Source: Norana najaformis (Eukaryota > Annelida > Clitellata > Crassiclitellata > Hormogastridae). Taken from it: a stretch of DNA of 64,000 nucleotides. The notes under the pieces are model-generated. The model saw only the letters and a list, made by a program, of their open reading frames with translations, did no database searches and was not told where the DNA came from. The stretch covers positions 34,840,573-34,904,572 of the forward strand of contig OZ029915.1 of assembly GCA_964023275.1 (NCBI GenBank), read 5' to 3'. Shown one piece after another: positions 1-11,684 of the stretch. A program made the position numbers and the translations under genes. Numbering within the stretch: position 1 is the stretch's first letter; each line of letters opens with the position of its first letter.

Positions 1-321
1 CAGCGCCATCGATGATCCAGGGGTCTGCCTGCCCGCCCGCCCTTTTCTTGTCCTGTGAACCCTTGTCTTTTGATATGTTGTTCTCGATGACAGGCCTTTC
101 TTTCGCCTGGTTCTGCTTGTTCTTCAGCATCTCCTCTTCGTTGTCGTCTTCTTCCACTTCCATGTCAGTGGTTCTCGATAGATGCTGTCCAGCCCTTGGC
201 GTAGGCATGCTTGGGGCATGTAGATTCACCCGCAACGGTCCCCCATCTCGCTTGCCTTCCTGTGCAGACCGGTTCATTCCAATCGCATGAAGTCTAGTTC
301 TAGTTATGTCTTCAGAAGTAT
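1..321 (-). CDS. Partial exon of an unknown acidic, low-complexity protein (runs off left edge)
   Basis: On the minus strand a frame stays open from a stop at 331-329 to the window edge, 107 codons from a possible splice acceptor (GATCATTAG at about 322). GC content is much higher than in the flanking DNA, and the codons look used. The peptide is hydrophilic: a basic, proline-containing stretch is followed by an acidic run (MEVEEDDNEEEM, from 163 downward) and then a Lys/Gln/Asp-rich part ending DPWIIDGA at the edge. No domain is recognised; it looks intrinsically disordered. In-frame Met codons lie at 277-275, 208-206 and 163-161, so it could be a first coding exon or an internal one. The plus-strand frame over the same bases is taken to be its antisense shadow. 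I am fairly sure it codes, but cannot say for what. Confidence 0.5.
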
Positions 322-2960
322 CTAATGATCAGGTTCAGAACAATCTTCATATTCAATTCGGTCCTTTGACGAGATCACGTAGAAACACAATCGTATCATA
401 GACTGTGGAAGGGCGTCCTTTTGAATTCAAGCAGGATTTCGTGAATACAATAGGAACTCTACTTTGGCAGAGCTCTGTAACTCAGAAACCGAGCTTATAA
501 TCTCTAGATGTCTGATATGGCTAGGAGCACTCGTATAAATATAACTACTAAACTTTCACACTTTTTTCGTCCGGTGCGTCCAAGTACGACTCCGGTCTAA
601 TATTAGGACATAATTTTCTGCTCCAGTCCAGTGATGCTCGTTACCGGCAGAAGCGAATTCCGAATCATGAATTAATCCAACGCTTGAACGCAACTCAATG
701 GACCGAATTGAAATCAGTTAATTACTGCATTGAAGCTATGAAGTATGATATGGTTTGGCACACATGGATACTCCGAACTTTATTAGCATAATTAATTCTC
801 CTCAAATAGACCTTTCGGCAAACTAAACTCCAGTGAAGAACTGCTAGTCACGAGAAGAGGAAACAGAGGCAAGTGCTTGCATGGTGAAACAATCCCTGGT
901 TGACGTTTCAACCCGTCGAGCATATTAAATTCCAATACAGACTGTCTATATAGCCAATAGAGTGTGTATAACAGCGTAGGATAATTGCCTTTGTTTGCCA
1001 AATAGCAGCAGACATTAGCCCTGAATGCATGATAAGGTGTCGGCGACCATGGGACTCAATTACCTGGTTTACTACGATGTGGGAATCTATGTTTTGGCAA
1101 GAGTATCCCGGAAGATAAGAGCGTTTGCCTGTTTCCAGCACAATGCGTCGCGTCGTCATGGAGACGGGAACGCCAGGTTGTCATATTTAGTTTATCAATT
1201 ACGATTCGTTCGCCTGACATGAACTGATCAGAAACGCGGATTAATGAAGGAAGCCAGGAATTCATTATCTGTTTCCATCGCTCGCTCTCTTCGCCTGATT
1301 CATGTTGTTCAGCTTTATTACCAAACAGTTAAAAGCTACCAAGGCATGGTCTTAAACAAGCGCTCTTATTTATAAGCCTATACTTATTTTAGGCATAAGA
1401 AGTGATTCGAGTCAACTGACCTCATGAGTTAATTGTGCAGCGTTTGTTATTAAGGTACCTGCATAAATAGGGCACAAGTACCAGACAACAACTATGGCCC
1501 ATAGTCTATGGATCAACTATGGGTCAAGAGCTGACACTTGACTTCGCCCATCGGTTCGTCGGATTCGTCGACTCATTGTTTTATTATCTCCCACTGAATT
1601 CAAATTATTTGGACGACCTCTGACCGCAGCAACTCACGGGTCAGTGAAGTATGGACAAATGCACGAAACAAAGCCTGCAGCATTCATGCATTGATTTGCT
1701 CATGAGCTATTCGTCATACAAAAATACAAACATATTGTAATTGTAATCAGAAATTTGCATAGCGCCTCTTCAGGGCAAATTAATCAGAGGCGCTCTCTAT
1801 GATTGCGTAATTGTGTTAAAGTTCATTAATGACACAAGTTAATCAATAAGCAAACAATGCTCATTTAACTCGAAAACCACCATTGGCAGGTCCCGCGCAC
1901 ACGCAGAGCCCAACCAAAGGATTCCAGTATCCGTCTCTAATTCTTCTGCGATTGAAAACCTTTCTGATCGATCGTGTATTTGCTCTGTCAGGTTGAGAGC
2001 AGCTCTGGGCAGTTTTCCCAGAAAATGCGCTACACAAATGTAGGACTAGGACTACCCAACCACTTAATTGTCCTTTATGTAATGCTGTGGCTGTGGTCTA
2101 TTACGATGTACGCTACGTTTGGTCAAGTCCAGTCTAATTCAGTGGAATTAAATCTAAAACAAATCGATCTCATGGCATCAGAAAATGAATTCAATTCAAG
2201 GCAATTCAATGTGTCGCAGTGGTAGAATACTTATGATTAACCTAGTCCCAAAAATTCCGGTTCTGTCGAATCGAGCCCACTGCCTCAGTTCGTAATCAAC
2301 ACCAATCAAGACAGGGAGAAAATTGATGCTGGAAATAAGTCAAGAAGTGGATTGAAAGACTAAAACTGATGTACAGTCGTCGCGGGGGCTTTGAATGCAA
2401 TTTTTACTACCCGCATGGGGAACCCCGATCTTAGTACAAATCCATTTGATTTATTTTGGAACCAGCGGGTTTGTGGTGGGATCGACGACATAGGCCTAAT
2501 ACACAGATTTGGGTAAATGCCATGCATCGAATCGATTCCTGTTTCCGATTCGGCCAACACAAAAGGCAAGACCAGTTGGCCTTAGACAAGACTCCCGTCA
2601 TCCTGGTACCAGAAACCACTTTCACAGGACCTCGATGTTTATAGCTGATGACGGACTTCGTGGAAAGACCAATACAATCATCGCTGAATATATACATATA
2701 TATGTATATGCATATACAAGTTTACTGTTATCGCTTATATAAAACTGAGTCGTTCAGTCCCATTAGTAGATGCATGTAACTCACAGGCTACTATAGCAGT
2801 CATCTGTCTGGCTTCTTTGGCATTTAAATGGCAAGATTTATTACCGTCGAACGAACTTACAGTAGACCGTACGGTTGCATACAGAGACCAACAAACGACA
2901 GTCACTGCAATTGCGGCCGTTAAGTCTTAGGGAACCATTCCAAGTATTATGGATCGCTGT
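322..2960. other. No gene seen
   Basis: AT-rich unique sequence. Short frames around 1030-1260 and 2450-2700 lack recognisable domains and splice structure. A minus-strand motif GGCGCTATGCAAAT near 1757-1772 resembles the 3' end of the L2-type elements seen elsewhere. A short TATATG-type dyad lies at 2688-2712. Confidence 0.4.
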
Positions 2961-2984
2961 CGTAAATTATGCGAAATTGTGATA

Positions 2985-3125
2985 GATAAGAAACAATTTC
3001 TATAATTAAGATAAATTTTATAGATACAGTTTATAAGAAACAGTTTCAATGTAAAAGAAATAGTTTCTATAAATGAGACAATTTTCTTTAGATTATACGC
3101 ATTTTCCACAAATAAGATGCAATTT
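2985..3125. repeat. Degenerate tandem repeat, period roughly 24
   Basis: Related units with the core AAGAAAYARTTTCTATAA recur about five times with point changes and indels. It is an old, decayed minisatellite in AT-rich DNA. Confidence 0.35.
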
Positions 3126-3379
3126 CTTAAATCAGACAGAGGTAATTATGACATTTAGCTGACGATTGCTATACAACGACGATGACTGAGCGCTAACGTC
3201 CGAGACTGATACCTTTATATTCTCGTGACTCGAATATCTGCGCGTCGTCTGAGGAAATCATCCTTCTGCAGAAAATAACACTGGATGGGAATCCGTTGGT
3301 TTTGTCTGAATTAATATTTTCTCATTGGCCTCACGAATCTTGACTGCAAGGTCTGTGCAAGGGATTGTCATTTTGGAAT

Positions 3380-3450
3380 GCGATTGTGCTTAGAAGCAAC
3401 CATCGTTTGACGCAGCGCGATAACGGCGCTATAGAAATGTCCAGACTAGA
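3380..3450 (+). mobile_element. Decayed L2-type LINE 3' end (ATC/ATT-tail family)
   Basis: The order GCTTAGAAGCAACCATCG, then GCGCGATAACGGCGCTATAGAAAT, matches the 3' UTR shared by the copies at 11.7, 32.1, 40.1, 42.2, 44.1 and 48.1 kb. No coding part remains upstream. Confidence 0.4.
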
Positions 3451-3950
3451 TTAGATAACGTAATTGCTTTTCTCGATTTGTTGGCTGAACACCTAAATAG
3501 TAAAGGAAACCTGATATCAAATTTCGCAAATTTTTATTAACTCTCTGCAAAATAAGGGAATAAAACTAAATTCCTTTAGACTTTCGATGGACAAATTTCA
3601 ACTAGTTTAAGAAATAATTTTATGTGCTCAATACTTACATACAATTCATTCGAGGACATAGTTTGAAAGCTTTTTTATAACAAATTTCACGATAAATTTT
3701 AACATTCCACTAAATTCTAATTAATAAATTCAAGATACATTTATTCACACATTTAGCTCCCGGGTCTTTCCCTACTGCTGCCAATTTTAACCCCAGATTA
3801 AGAGAAGAACACACGAGTATTTTAATAAGACTATGAACATTTATTCTGGAACTAGTTTCGCAAGAGTCAGAGTGTCGGCTAGTTTTTCCACTGAATCAGA
3901 TTCCACTATTAAAGCGGTCTTTGTTTCTTCGATCATTGTACACGCAGCCG
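3451..3950. other. No gene seen; AT-rich
   Basis: Stop-rich in all frames. No repeat signature was noticed. Confidence 0.4.
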
Positions 3951-3954
3951 TATC

Positions 3955-4009
3955 AATTCCAGCTCAGATTAGCAGAGGCATTCAGCCTCTGCTAATCTGA
4001 GCTGGAATT
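3955..4009. repeat. Perfect 25-bp inverted repeat with 5-nt loop
   Basis: The arms at 3955-3979 and 3985-4009 are exact reverse complements (start AATTCCAGCTCAG, end CTGAGCTGGAATT) around the loop ATTCA. The lack of any mismatch in otherwise decayed DNA implies recent origin or a retained RNA or DNA structure. Confidence 0.8.
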
Positions 4010-4052
4010 TCCATTCCTTATATTCCAAATACATCAAAAATAAAACAAATCG

Positions 4053-4275
4053 AACCTTTTTCACGTGAGCGCTAACGAGGGAAAACATCAAGCCTACGTT
4101 GTGATGAGTCAGCGGCTTCTTGAAAACCCACGACTGCGCAACATCTGGAGGCCGGTCTAACATAGTTTGCAATGGTCTGCTATCTTGGTGGGAAGGAGTC
4201 TATAAAAACAAGCGCATACGCATTGTTGAAATAAGGCGCAAAGATTTTTTAGCACTGGTAATCTGCTAAGCTGAA
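4053..4275 (+). repeat. Promoter-like dispersed repeat, copy A
   Basis: Aligns with 40392-40570. Both contain GATGAGTCAGCGGC, GAGGCCGG, a TATA-like box, GCATTGTT and TAGCACTGGT, followed by GCTAAG. Copy A carries about 45 bp extra between GAGGCCGG and GCATTGTT. It could be an LTR or the 5' UTR/promoter of a retroelement. It directly precedes the LINE remnant at 4290. Confidence 0.5.
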
Positions 4276-4289
4276 AGTTCCGAGCTCCT

Positions 4290-4935
4290 ACGTCATTCCC
4301 GGATTGGACTTCACAACACCTCCCGTGACCTGGGAGTGCTCACCGACGGGCAACTAACCATGTCTGACCATGTGAACTCGTTGTGCAGGTCATGTCTTTA
4401 CCATTTCCGTCACATTTGTTCAAAACGGCGTAACCTGTCGTCTGGCGCTGCAACGACCCTTCTCCATTCCTTTGTCCTGTTGTGCCTGGAGTTTTGTTAT
4501 TCCTTCTTGGCAGCCTTGAAGAAATTCAGATTACGTCAGCTTCAGTCCGTCCTGAACTGCGCCGTCCGACCAGTGGCCAATCTACCGAAATAATTTCATA
4601 TTTAAGAAAATATGACATAAGTAAGTAAGTAAGTTAGTTAGTTAGCAAGTAAGGAAGTGATGTATTTGTTAATACACTTAAAGGGCATCTTGTCGTGGAA
4701 AGAATTCAGTCAAAGATTGTTCGGGTGCCCGTGGACATGATCTGGTCCTTGCTGCCCTACATCAGCAGGAAAACGCTGCGAACTCGCGCACGTCGATCCA
4801 TCCCTTTGGAACATTCTCCCTTTTTTCATACGTACTGTTCCTTCGAGCTCTGCTCAATCTATATTTTCTTTTCATGTTAGGATGCAACTATGTTCACAGG
4901 CCTTTTGAGAGATCCTTGAAGGGCGCTATACAAAG
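4290..4935 (+). mobile_element. L2/CR1-type LINE remnant: RT C-terminal part and 3' UTR
   Basis: Translation from about 4300 gives the region after the RT palm: DLGVLTDGQLTMSDHV, then a CRSC motif, and FVLLCLEFCYSFLAAL in place of the usual LDYCNSLL block. The frame breaks at 4593. From 4613 the coding part is interrupted by a GTAA/GTTA simple repeat (about 4613-4660). The 3' end is GAAGGGCGCTATACAAAGG at about 4919, running straight into CATA repeats. The endonuclease and RT catalytic parts are absent, so it is 5' truncated and dead. Its tail faces the minus-strand element ending at 5508. Confidence 0.75.
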
Positions 4936-5200
4936 GCCCAGATACACCCATATGTACATTCATAAACACATATATGCATACATACCTACACATATTATAT
5001 ACACACATACGTACACATATACGCGCGCACACATACATACATGTATACGTACATACATACACATATACACCCTTGCATACATAAATTACATGCATACACA
5101 CATTCATCATGCACACGTAGTAATTCATGCACACATGAGATTGCACAAAAGAGATCTCGGCGTTCCATACCATTACATACATACATACATATACAGGACT
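4936..5200 (+). repeat. CATA/CACA microsatellite tail of the LINE
   Basis: An imperfect array of CATA, CACATA and TATACA units immediately follows the LINE 3' end in element sense. Frames through it (His-Thr-Tyr-Ile or Tyr-Val-Cys-Met repeats) are artefacts. Confidence 0.8.
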
Positions 5201-5399
5201 TTCCAATTTGCTCTGAGACGATGTGACTGAATGCTTTGTTCGAAGGTTACTGTCATTCCATTCCTCTTGAGCCCCGCTGTCGTCTTCCCTGTCTTCCTTC
5301 ACTTCCCCCCTGCCCTCTCCTCCAATCCGGTAGATGCAGAAGAGGCATCTACTAGTGGACAGTGAATGAAGCTAGTGTTCAACCCAAAGTTAGACGTGC

Positions 5400-5503
5400 T
5401 TTGTATGTATATATGTATGCATGCATGCACGTATGTATGTATGTATGCATATATGTATGTATGTATGTATGTGTGTATGATGGTATGTATGTATTTTTAT
5501 GCA
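5400..5503 (-). repeat. TGTA/CATA microsatellite tail
   Basis: GTATGTAT units on the plus strand. In the sense of the minus-strand LINE they follow its 3' end as CATA repeats. Confidence 0.8.
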
Positions 5504-5507
5504 TCAA

Positions 5508-6705
5508 GACACTTAATGTAGCGCCTTTTAAGTACCTCACAAAGGCGCTGCACGCATGACTATCTCACTGATCTAAACAAGTGCGTTTTACGACTCCTTG
5601 AAAGTGTTTGCTGAGCAGAGTTAAATGCAACTGTACGTATGTGCAGCAGACGACTGTTCCAAGGGCAAGATCTAAGACATGAGAAGGCATGATGAGATCG
5701 AAAGACGTGCGGAAGCGCAGCATCCTGCTTATTTCCACCACCAGCAGAGCGCAACGATGGCCGACCCGGTTGACGAGACTGGAGCATTGAGCTGCCTGAT
5801 GTATGTCGGTGCGGTGCCGAGCAAACTAGCCCGCACAGGAGGAGAATCTTTAACTTCGTTCTCTCCTCGACGGGGAGCCAGTGGAGCGTGTCCCTCATAT
5901 ATATATCGATATACGAGAGAACTTCGGCAGATTGGTCAATAGTCGGGAGGCGCAGTACGGGGGTCTCTGCGGTACTAAATGACAAATTGCACCGAATGAC
6001 CCGTATTTGACGCATTTGGCAATAGTAGAACCTGTAGGAAGAGTTCACCTGGTAGCCACTGATAGCTCTCCATCCAGGCACACACCGGGATCAAGGACGA
6101 CGAGTTGTTGATTACTCTCAGGAAATCGCGATTTTATTTTCTCTTTGTCAATCTTTGAACGCGCCTGGGGTGTGCCTAGCCAGACGAATTGCGCCTTCAT
6201 TGGGTTCAACCGGAACGGATTGGAAGACATCCATACTTGTACTTCTGTCATAACAGTCCGTTGTATGTCCGCCCATTGTTACCATCATCATAGTTGATCC
6301 AGAAAGGACCGAAGCTAGTCCTGAGGTCAACCGATAATTCTTTAGGAGGTAGTAAGACGCATGATCAAGATGTCATGATCGACAGTGTCGAAAATAACAC
6401 TAATTACACTTAATGTCGAGGACAGCGAGCAGCGTGACACTGCCAGAATCAATGGCGTCGCAGATGTCCAAGATCTGTCTGAGCAGAACCGTCTCCTGGA
6501 ATTTCCCTTCCTGAAACTTGATTGCAACTTCGGCATAAGGTCGCTCGCTTCTAAGCAACGTACCATCTATCAAGGGACTATCCCCTCAATAACCTTCAAT
6601 AAAATGTAAGGTTTGAAATTGGGCGGTAATTGGTGATATTATCTGGAACCAATCCTGGCTTCGTGAGGGAAGGTAAAACAATTGCACGCTTTTGACCAGA
6701 TGGTA
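5508..6705 (-). mobile_element. L2-type LINE remnant with most of RT, internally deleted
   Basis: Read on the minus strand from 6705: KPGLVPDNITNYRPISNL (RT block 1, 6700-6615), then a block ending FDTVDHDIL (RT palm entry, about 6385). A deletion removes the GVPQGS and FADD blocks. Then come WMSSNPFRLNPMKAQFVWLG (about 6230-6170), RDTLHWLPVEERTKLKI (about 5895) and a frameshifted C-terminus. The 3' UTR, from about 5650 down, includes GCACATACGTACAGTTG and ends CAAAGGCGCTGC...AAAAGGCGCTACATTAAG (5555-5513). The same 3' UTR is present at 10171-10315 and 55735-55800. Frameshifts and the loss of catalytic blocks make it a pseudogene. Confidence 0.8.
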
Positions 6706-7224
6706 GAACTCATTTGGCCAACGATAACTTGCAGAGCTGAACGAGGAAAGACAGCAGCTCATCGACGAATTCATGAAAGAGGAAGATTGGAATGGGGTCA
6801 AGATAGTATAAGCAATTTAATTTCTCCAAAACATTCACCTTCGAGCTTCATTGATTTTTATTTTTGCATCCTTCGTGTTTGTTGTAGAGTTAAGAGAGGC
6901 CTTGACGGATGTTGGCATCAGGTAACGCGGAAGGAAAGAGGGCGAGAAGAGGCAACCCTGAAATACACAAAGGTCCTATAAAAGTGTCCAGATACGTGAT
7001 GCATGAACACAGACAAGCCCTTCCAAGATGCAGATCGGCTGAGATATGAGTCTTCGTCAGAAAGCCGACGTCTCGAGGGCTAATCTTAACGAAGATCTAC
7101 GATGCTTAACTAAACCAAGCCAGAATATTTCCTGAATCTCGCCTTATGCAATTCAAAGTCCAACCCGGAAAGGCGATCGATTTAAATGCATGCACGAACT
7201 GTACAGAAACAGCAGGATCCTTTG
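6706..7224. other. No gene seen
   Basis: Short plus-strand frames here have no recognised domain. Part of 6706-6830 may be more decayed LINE upstream of the RT. Confidence 0.3.
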
Positions 7225-7292
7225 TTCTTTTTTTGGAGGGATCCATATGCTTGCGCATTACGATTATGGCGCTATAGAAATCAATAGCTGGA
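7225..7292 (+). mobile_element. Weak L2-type LINE 3' end
   Basis: GCGCATTACGATTATGGCGCTATAGAAAT matches the end of the ATC/ATT-tail L2 3' UTR. Nothing coding is recognisable before it. Confidence 0.35.
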
Positions 7293-10015
7293 AATGGCCA
7301 GTTAATTTCACCCACTGAGGTGATATCTGAATAAAAAATTCTGGAGTATGAACACTCTGTCAGCGTATATACATATATTTATATGTGTTCTCAATTTACG
7401 GTACACATCGCATAGGCATATTTAAGCACTTAGATAAGCCCTACATATAAATCTGAAGCAACGCCAAAATTTTACTAATCTTAGGCCTTAGGCCTTTGGC
7501 TAAACTACTAAGCGTTTACAGGTGCTTATAAGATAAATTCAAGCAGAGTATAATAGTACTCATAAAACAATATATTTTTAGCGGGTTAATTAGCCTCTTT
7601 AGGGTCAGTTCAGAAATAAATTGGTTAGTTATGCAGGAACAGTGCGATACTTATTCAATTTACGAAAGATTAACTTAAGAACTCACTCTGGTCATCCGTC
7701 TAAGTTTCACTGAGATCGAAAGCCACCCGAAGCGATCAGTCTGGTTAAATGCAACCAATTACAAACACATTTATATTATGTTCTTATGACTTTTCGCATG
7801 TGGTCATTTTATGAAAATCTGCCAGATGGCGCCAGTCTCTCCTTCTATTGCCAAGAGGTATCACAGAGATTGTTTGTAACGCAATAGAAGTCATATTATA
7901 CAAAAGTATTAGACCTATTTTCAGTAAAAACGGCGCACATATATGCACATACGCTTTCAACCTTAAAATTTGTAATATTAGTAGTTGCACAAGCATAACA
8001 AATCTTTGCAAAGAATTATTGTGACCTAGACAGAAGCTTGTCGAAGTTGACGAGAACGAAAACAATTTTCTACCTGAAGTGGTAAAAAGATGGCTGAATA
8101 CTGTGATATTAAGAGCCAGAATAAGATTCATCGTTGGGTCTCCGTTGGTATCCTATAATAAGTTTCAACGAAGCGCTCTCTTTCTCGCATACACAATACG
8201 CTGAGCATAATATATATATTTATATTTATATGTATACGGACGATAGATGAGAGAGGGATGACGTTTGCCTAGGAAATTAGGAATGCCTTAGGTCAATATA
8301 ACAACCCTTTCACTGCGTTTTATAGTCATCTACGCTCACATTGCATAGGACAAAGTCAGTCTCTTACAAGTCTAACATTCTTTTGAGTTGGGATTTAAAG
8401 ACTCTGAATAGTCAGTTCTCTTCAATAAATCCGAATGATTCATCAGAAAGCAATAGGTAAGGAAGTAAGGAAAGTATTTGCAAAAAATCAACGTGAAGAA
8501 ATTCTAGTTGAAGCTCTCAAACAAGTCATTAAATCGAGTAAGTTCAGGTTTCAGGAGAAGCGACCGAGAATGGAATCCAGAAGGATGGAAAGCTCTGTTG
8601 ATAGATTCACTATAGGTGCATGAGTGAACTGACACTAATATTTTAAAGCTTGGCTTGAGCTGAATTGTTCCAAAGTAATGAAGACGATTAAAATATTTAT
8701 GGAGCTACGATTCAGATGAAAGTAAAAGAGTGAAATGATAATACTGACTAGAACAGAGAACTGATCAACGATTACCACGTACCAATTAGACGCACAAATA
8801 TTGATTAAAGATAAGGGCACATTATGCATATGTGCTGAGTGCTTTCATCGTCGTACTTGGGGAGGGCCGCGGGGGAACAGCCATGTCCCCATGAGCTGCA
8901 GAAGGCAATGATCGCCGACTCGTCTGACTCTTGTCCACTCCTTTATCCTGAAGTACATGGACTACTCTTTCATACATTCTGGGCCCCAACGAACTAGCGA
9001 GACTTTCACCATGACGAGTACCAAGGAATTCTCAACATCACCAGAAATACCAGATTTCGAACTCAAGGCACAGAGGTGAAAGGTGAATCATTAAATTCAT
9101 TCTGTACAAGTGACCAAGGTCATCATATTTAGGAGACTGGTTTCATCAGTCTGCCGATGATGTCCAACTATATACATGATATGTCAACCAAGTGATATAT
9201 TAGCTATGTGTCCTGATATGCATATATGTATGCTATGTCTAAGACTGTGACTGTGCGCCTTGGAGCATGAGATGTCAGGATTTCTGAAGATCTGATTTTG
9301 TGTATATGGAGAGAAAATATGTGCAATTTTTAGCTCGAATCTTAAAGGCCGAACTTGAAAGCAGATCCAATTGCAGTGAGCAGCTGCACCTGTTTCATCA
9401 TTATAAATCTAATGTACATATCCCGACACATACCGACATTTGCATCAGCAGAGATACGAAGATACCAGCAACCGTGGCAAATGGAGAGTACTTTGAACAG
9501 GCGCAACAGTAGAGATGTTGCAGCCGTTAAACACGACAGATCTCAGCATCGCATCGCAGCATTAAGATCACAGAGGCACGATCCATTAAGATTCTGCCAT
9601 TGCTTGCTTCATTTCACCTCGTATTTATGAGAACATTAAAGCAGCTGAGCGCATACAGCAGTTTTGTCCACCGTCTGACGGTCACATTTGTCGGCGTTAC
9701 ATCGAATTCAGAATGATATAAAACCGAATTTCGCAAGTTATAGAGAGCGCGCCAGGGAGCAATTAATGTCTTGAAAAATGAATAAAATATTTAATACATA
9801 CGCACTGTTCACAATAATTGGTCCCTCGTTTTAGTTACAAGCATCCATCGATGGTCGAGGGAATTTATTGCGATTTAATTATTGCCATAAATTTTACATG
9901 ACAATCATGTGCCATTCCAGAGGACAGATAGATCAAAGTTTACAATGACAACAGTCTTCGATGTTCTAAAATTCTCAGATGAATAAGCATCGGTGTATCG
10001 CATTTCGATATGAAA
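7293..10015. other. No confident gene
   Basis: AT-rich. A plus-strand frame over 7819-8150 stays open with one stop but is not recognised. At 8539 a GTAAGT donor follows a charged 35-codon frame, which is the only splice-like signal. TA-rich dyads lie at 7365-7390 and 8208-8235. 9300-9640 has overlapping short frames without domains. Confidence 0.3.
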
Positions 10016-10025
10016 TATCGTAAAT

Positions 10026-10170
10026 TTCGTGTGTATGTATGTTTGTATGCATGTATGTATGAATGTATGTATGTATGTACGAACGTATGCACGTATGAAT
10101 GTACGTATTTATGTATGTATGCATGTGCGCCTGTATATACGTATGTATGCATACATGTATGTATCTATGT
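10026..10170 (-). repeat. TGTA/CATA microsatellite tail
   Basis: GTATGTATG-type repeats lie downstream, in minus sense, of the LINE 3' end at 10171-10315. Confidence 0.8.
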
Positions 10171-10315
10171 ATGAAGACATTTAATAGAAGGCATTTTAAG
10201 TAACTCACAAAGGTGTTGCACGCATGACTAAGTGATCTATAAACAAGTGGGTGTTAAAACAGTTTGAAAACTGCAACTGTACATATGTGCAGCTGCATTG
10301 TAGGTTTGAGATATA
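10171..10315 (-). mobile_element. L2-type LINE 3' UTR, same family as 5508
   Basis: Shares with 5508-5660 the words CTCACAAAGG, TTGCACGCATGACTA, GATCTATAAACAAGTG and CAACTGTACATATGTGCAGC in the same order. Only the 3' UTR remains, so this is a short 5'-truncated insertion or an old remnant. Confidence 0.7.
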
Positions 10316-10349
10316 ATTGGGCAGTGGCCAAGAAGCAACAGTGGATCGA

Positions 10350-10456
10350 TATCTTAACTGAGTATTATGATAACTGAATATTATGATAACTGAATATTGT
10401 GATAACTGTATATTATGAAAACTGAATATTGTGATAACTGAATATTATGATAACAG
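10350..10456. repeat. 17-bp tandem repeat, about 6 copies
   Basis: Unit TGATAACTGAATATTAT with A/G alternation in the last bases (ATTAT or ATTGT). Low divergence between units. Confidence 0.8.
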
Positions 10457-10965
10457 TGCTCAGATGAAACGAGCTGATGATGCACCTTTAAGTTTTCCTG
10501 TTTTCTTTGCAGCTGTCATTCAAAGCCACGAAGACTGAAATATCAGGATATAACATATTTTCTTTTGCTTGAACTTCTACCATTTAAATTAAGTCGCTTA
10601 AAAACTAGCAGTTTAATTGTCATACATTACATTGAATAACAATTGAACATCACTAGCCTAAATTTTACAAAATTGGTATATTTATACTGTTTTAAGTTAA
10701 ATTTAGATCTCACGTTAGTAAACCTGGCTTATATTATGAAAAACTTACAAAATGTTGGCAGAGTAACTCGTCCGTCGGAATGTGTCCTCAATTTAGCCTT
10801 CAAGCTTCGTTAAAGGTACGAAAATGTAATTTTAAGTTTCTATAACTGCAAGAAATCTGTTTCTTATTGGGCCTCAGCAGAGCTGTTTGTCACGATCAAA
10901 ATACTAGAATACTGTGCATATATAAATCGCTTATTTCTTTCATAGTCATTATTGCATCTTCCGAA
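10457..10965. other. No gene; one isolated strong acceptor-like site
   Basis: TTTTCCTGTTTTCTTTGCAG ends near 10511 and is a good 3' splice-site match, but no convincing exon follows it. Confidence 0.25.
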
Positions 10966-10969
10966 TTAG

Positions 10970-11625
10970 AAGTGCTATAGTCGTGGTCTCTACCGGGAGC
11001 TTGGAATAAGAAACTAGACGAATTGCCTGAAGAACCTGGTTTCATGCAATCCAATTTCGACACCTGTGTACCTTAGAGGGTGGAAAATGGAAAGATCTTA
11101 ATCATTGTTGTCTGTTTTCTGTATCTCTTAATTCTCTCGATCCCTTGCTCAGCCTATGGACTTATGGCGTGTTAACAAATGCATTACTTACTTAAATAAG
11201 AAAGAGTATTCGAGGAAGCAAATATGATGAAAAGTCTCAAGATGAAAGATCTTTGGGAGGCATATATATGCGTGGGCATCTATATCCAGAAAAATCGAGC
11301 TAACCGAACAGTATCGCTTGATCAACAGAAATATATTGAACAATTAAGTACTCAATCGCTCCAATATGAGTGACTGCAATGTATACTTGATTCAAATCAA
11401 GACTTGTTCAGGTAAAAGATTCTTCCACGTACCGGTAAAGAAAAGGAGAACCTAAGATCAACTTCTTTTCAAGGTGCATTAGGAAACCTGGTGTATGCAC
11501 TGCAAGCTACAAGCTCAGACGTTGCACATGCAGTGAAAGTGATGAATTGATTCAACAAAAGGTACGGACAGGCACATTGGGCTGCAGGTAAAATCACTGG
11601 TCGATATCTCTGACAGCCTGTTAAG
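10970..11625 (+). pseudogene. Ty1/copia-type pol remnant (RT end to RNase H start)
   Basis: Broken frames translate in order to the C-terminal copia RT: AWNKKLD...GFMQSNFDTCVY (about 11000-11075), KILII (about 11090), LKMKDLWEAY in place of KDLGEA (about 11237-11270), SLDQQKYIEQL (about 11315-11345), NMSDCN (about 11364), GALGNLVYALQ...SSDVAHAV (about 11475-11540), and FNKRYGQAHWAAGKITGRYL leading into the RNase H region (about 11550-11608). Several stops and frameshifts separate the blocks, and Gly of KDLG is changed to Trp. The YVDD catalytic motif, integrase, gag and LTRs are not visible. It is an old copy and cannot be active. Confidence 0.75.
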
Positions 11626-11684
11626 AGCGTTAGATGGCACTAAGGAAGAAGTAATGATAATAATCTCATAACTTCTATAGCGCC

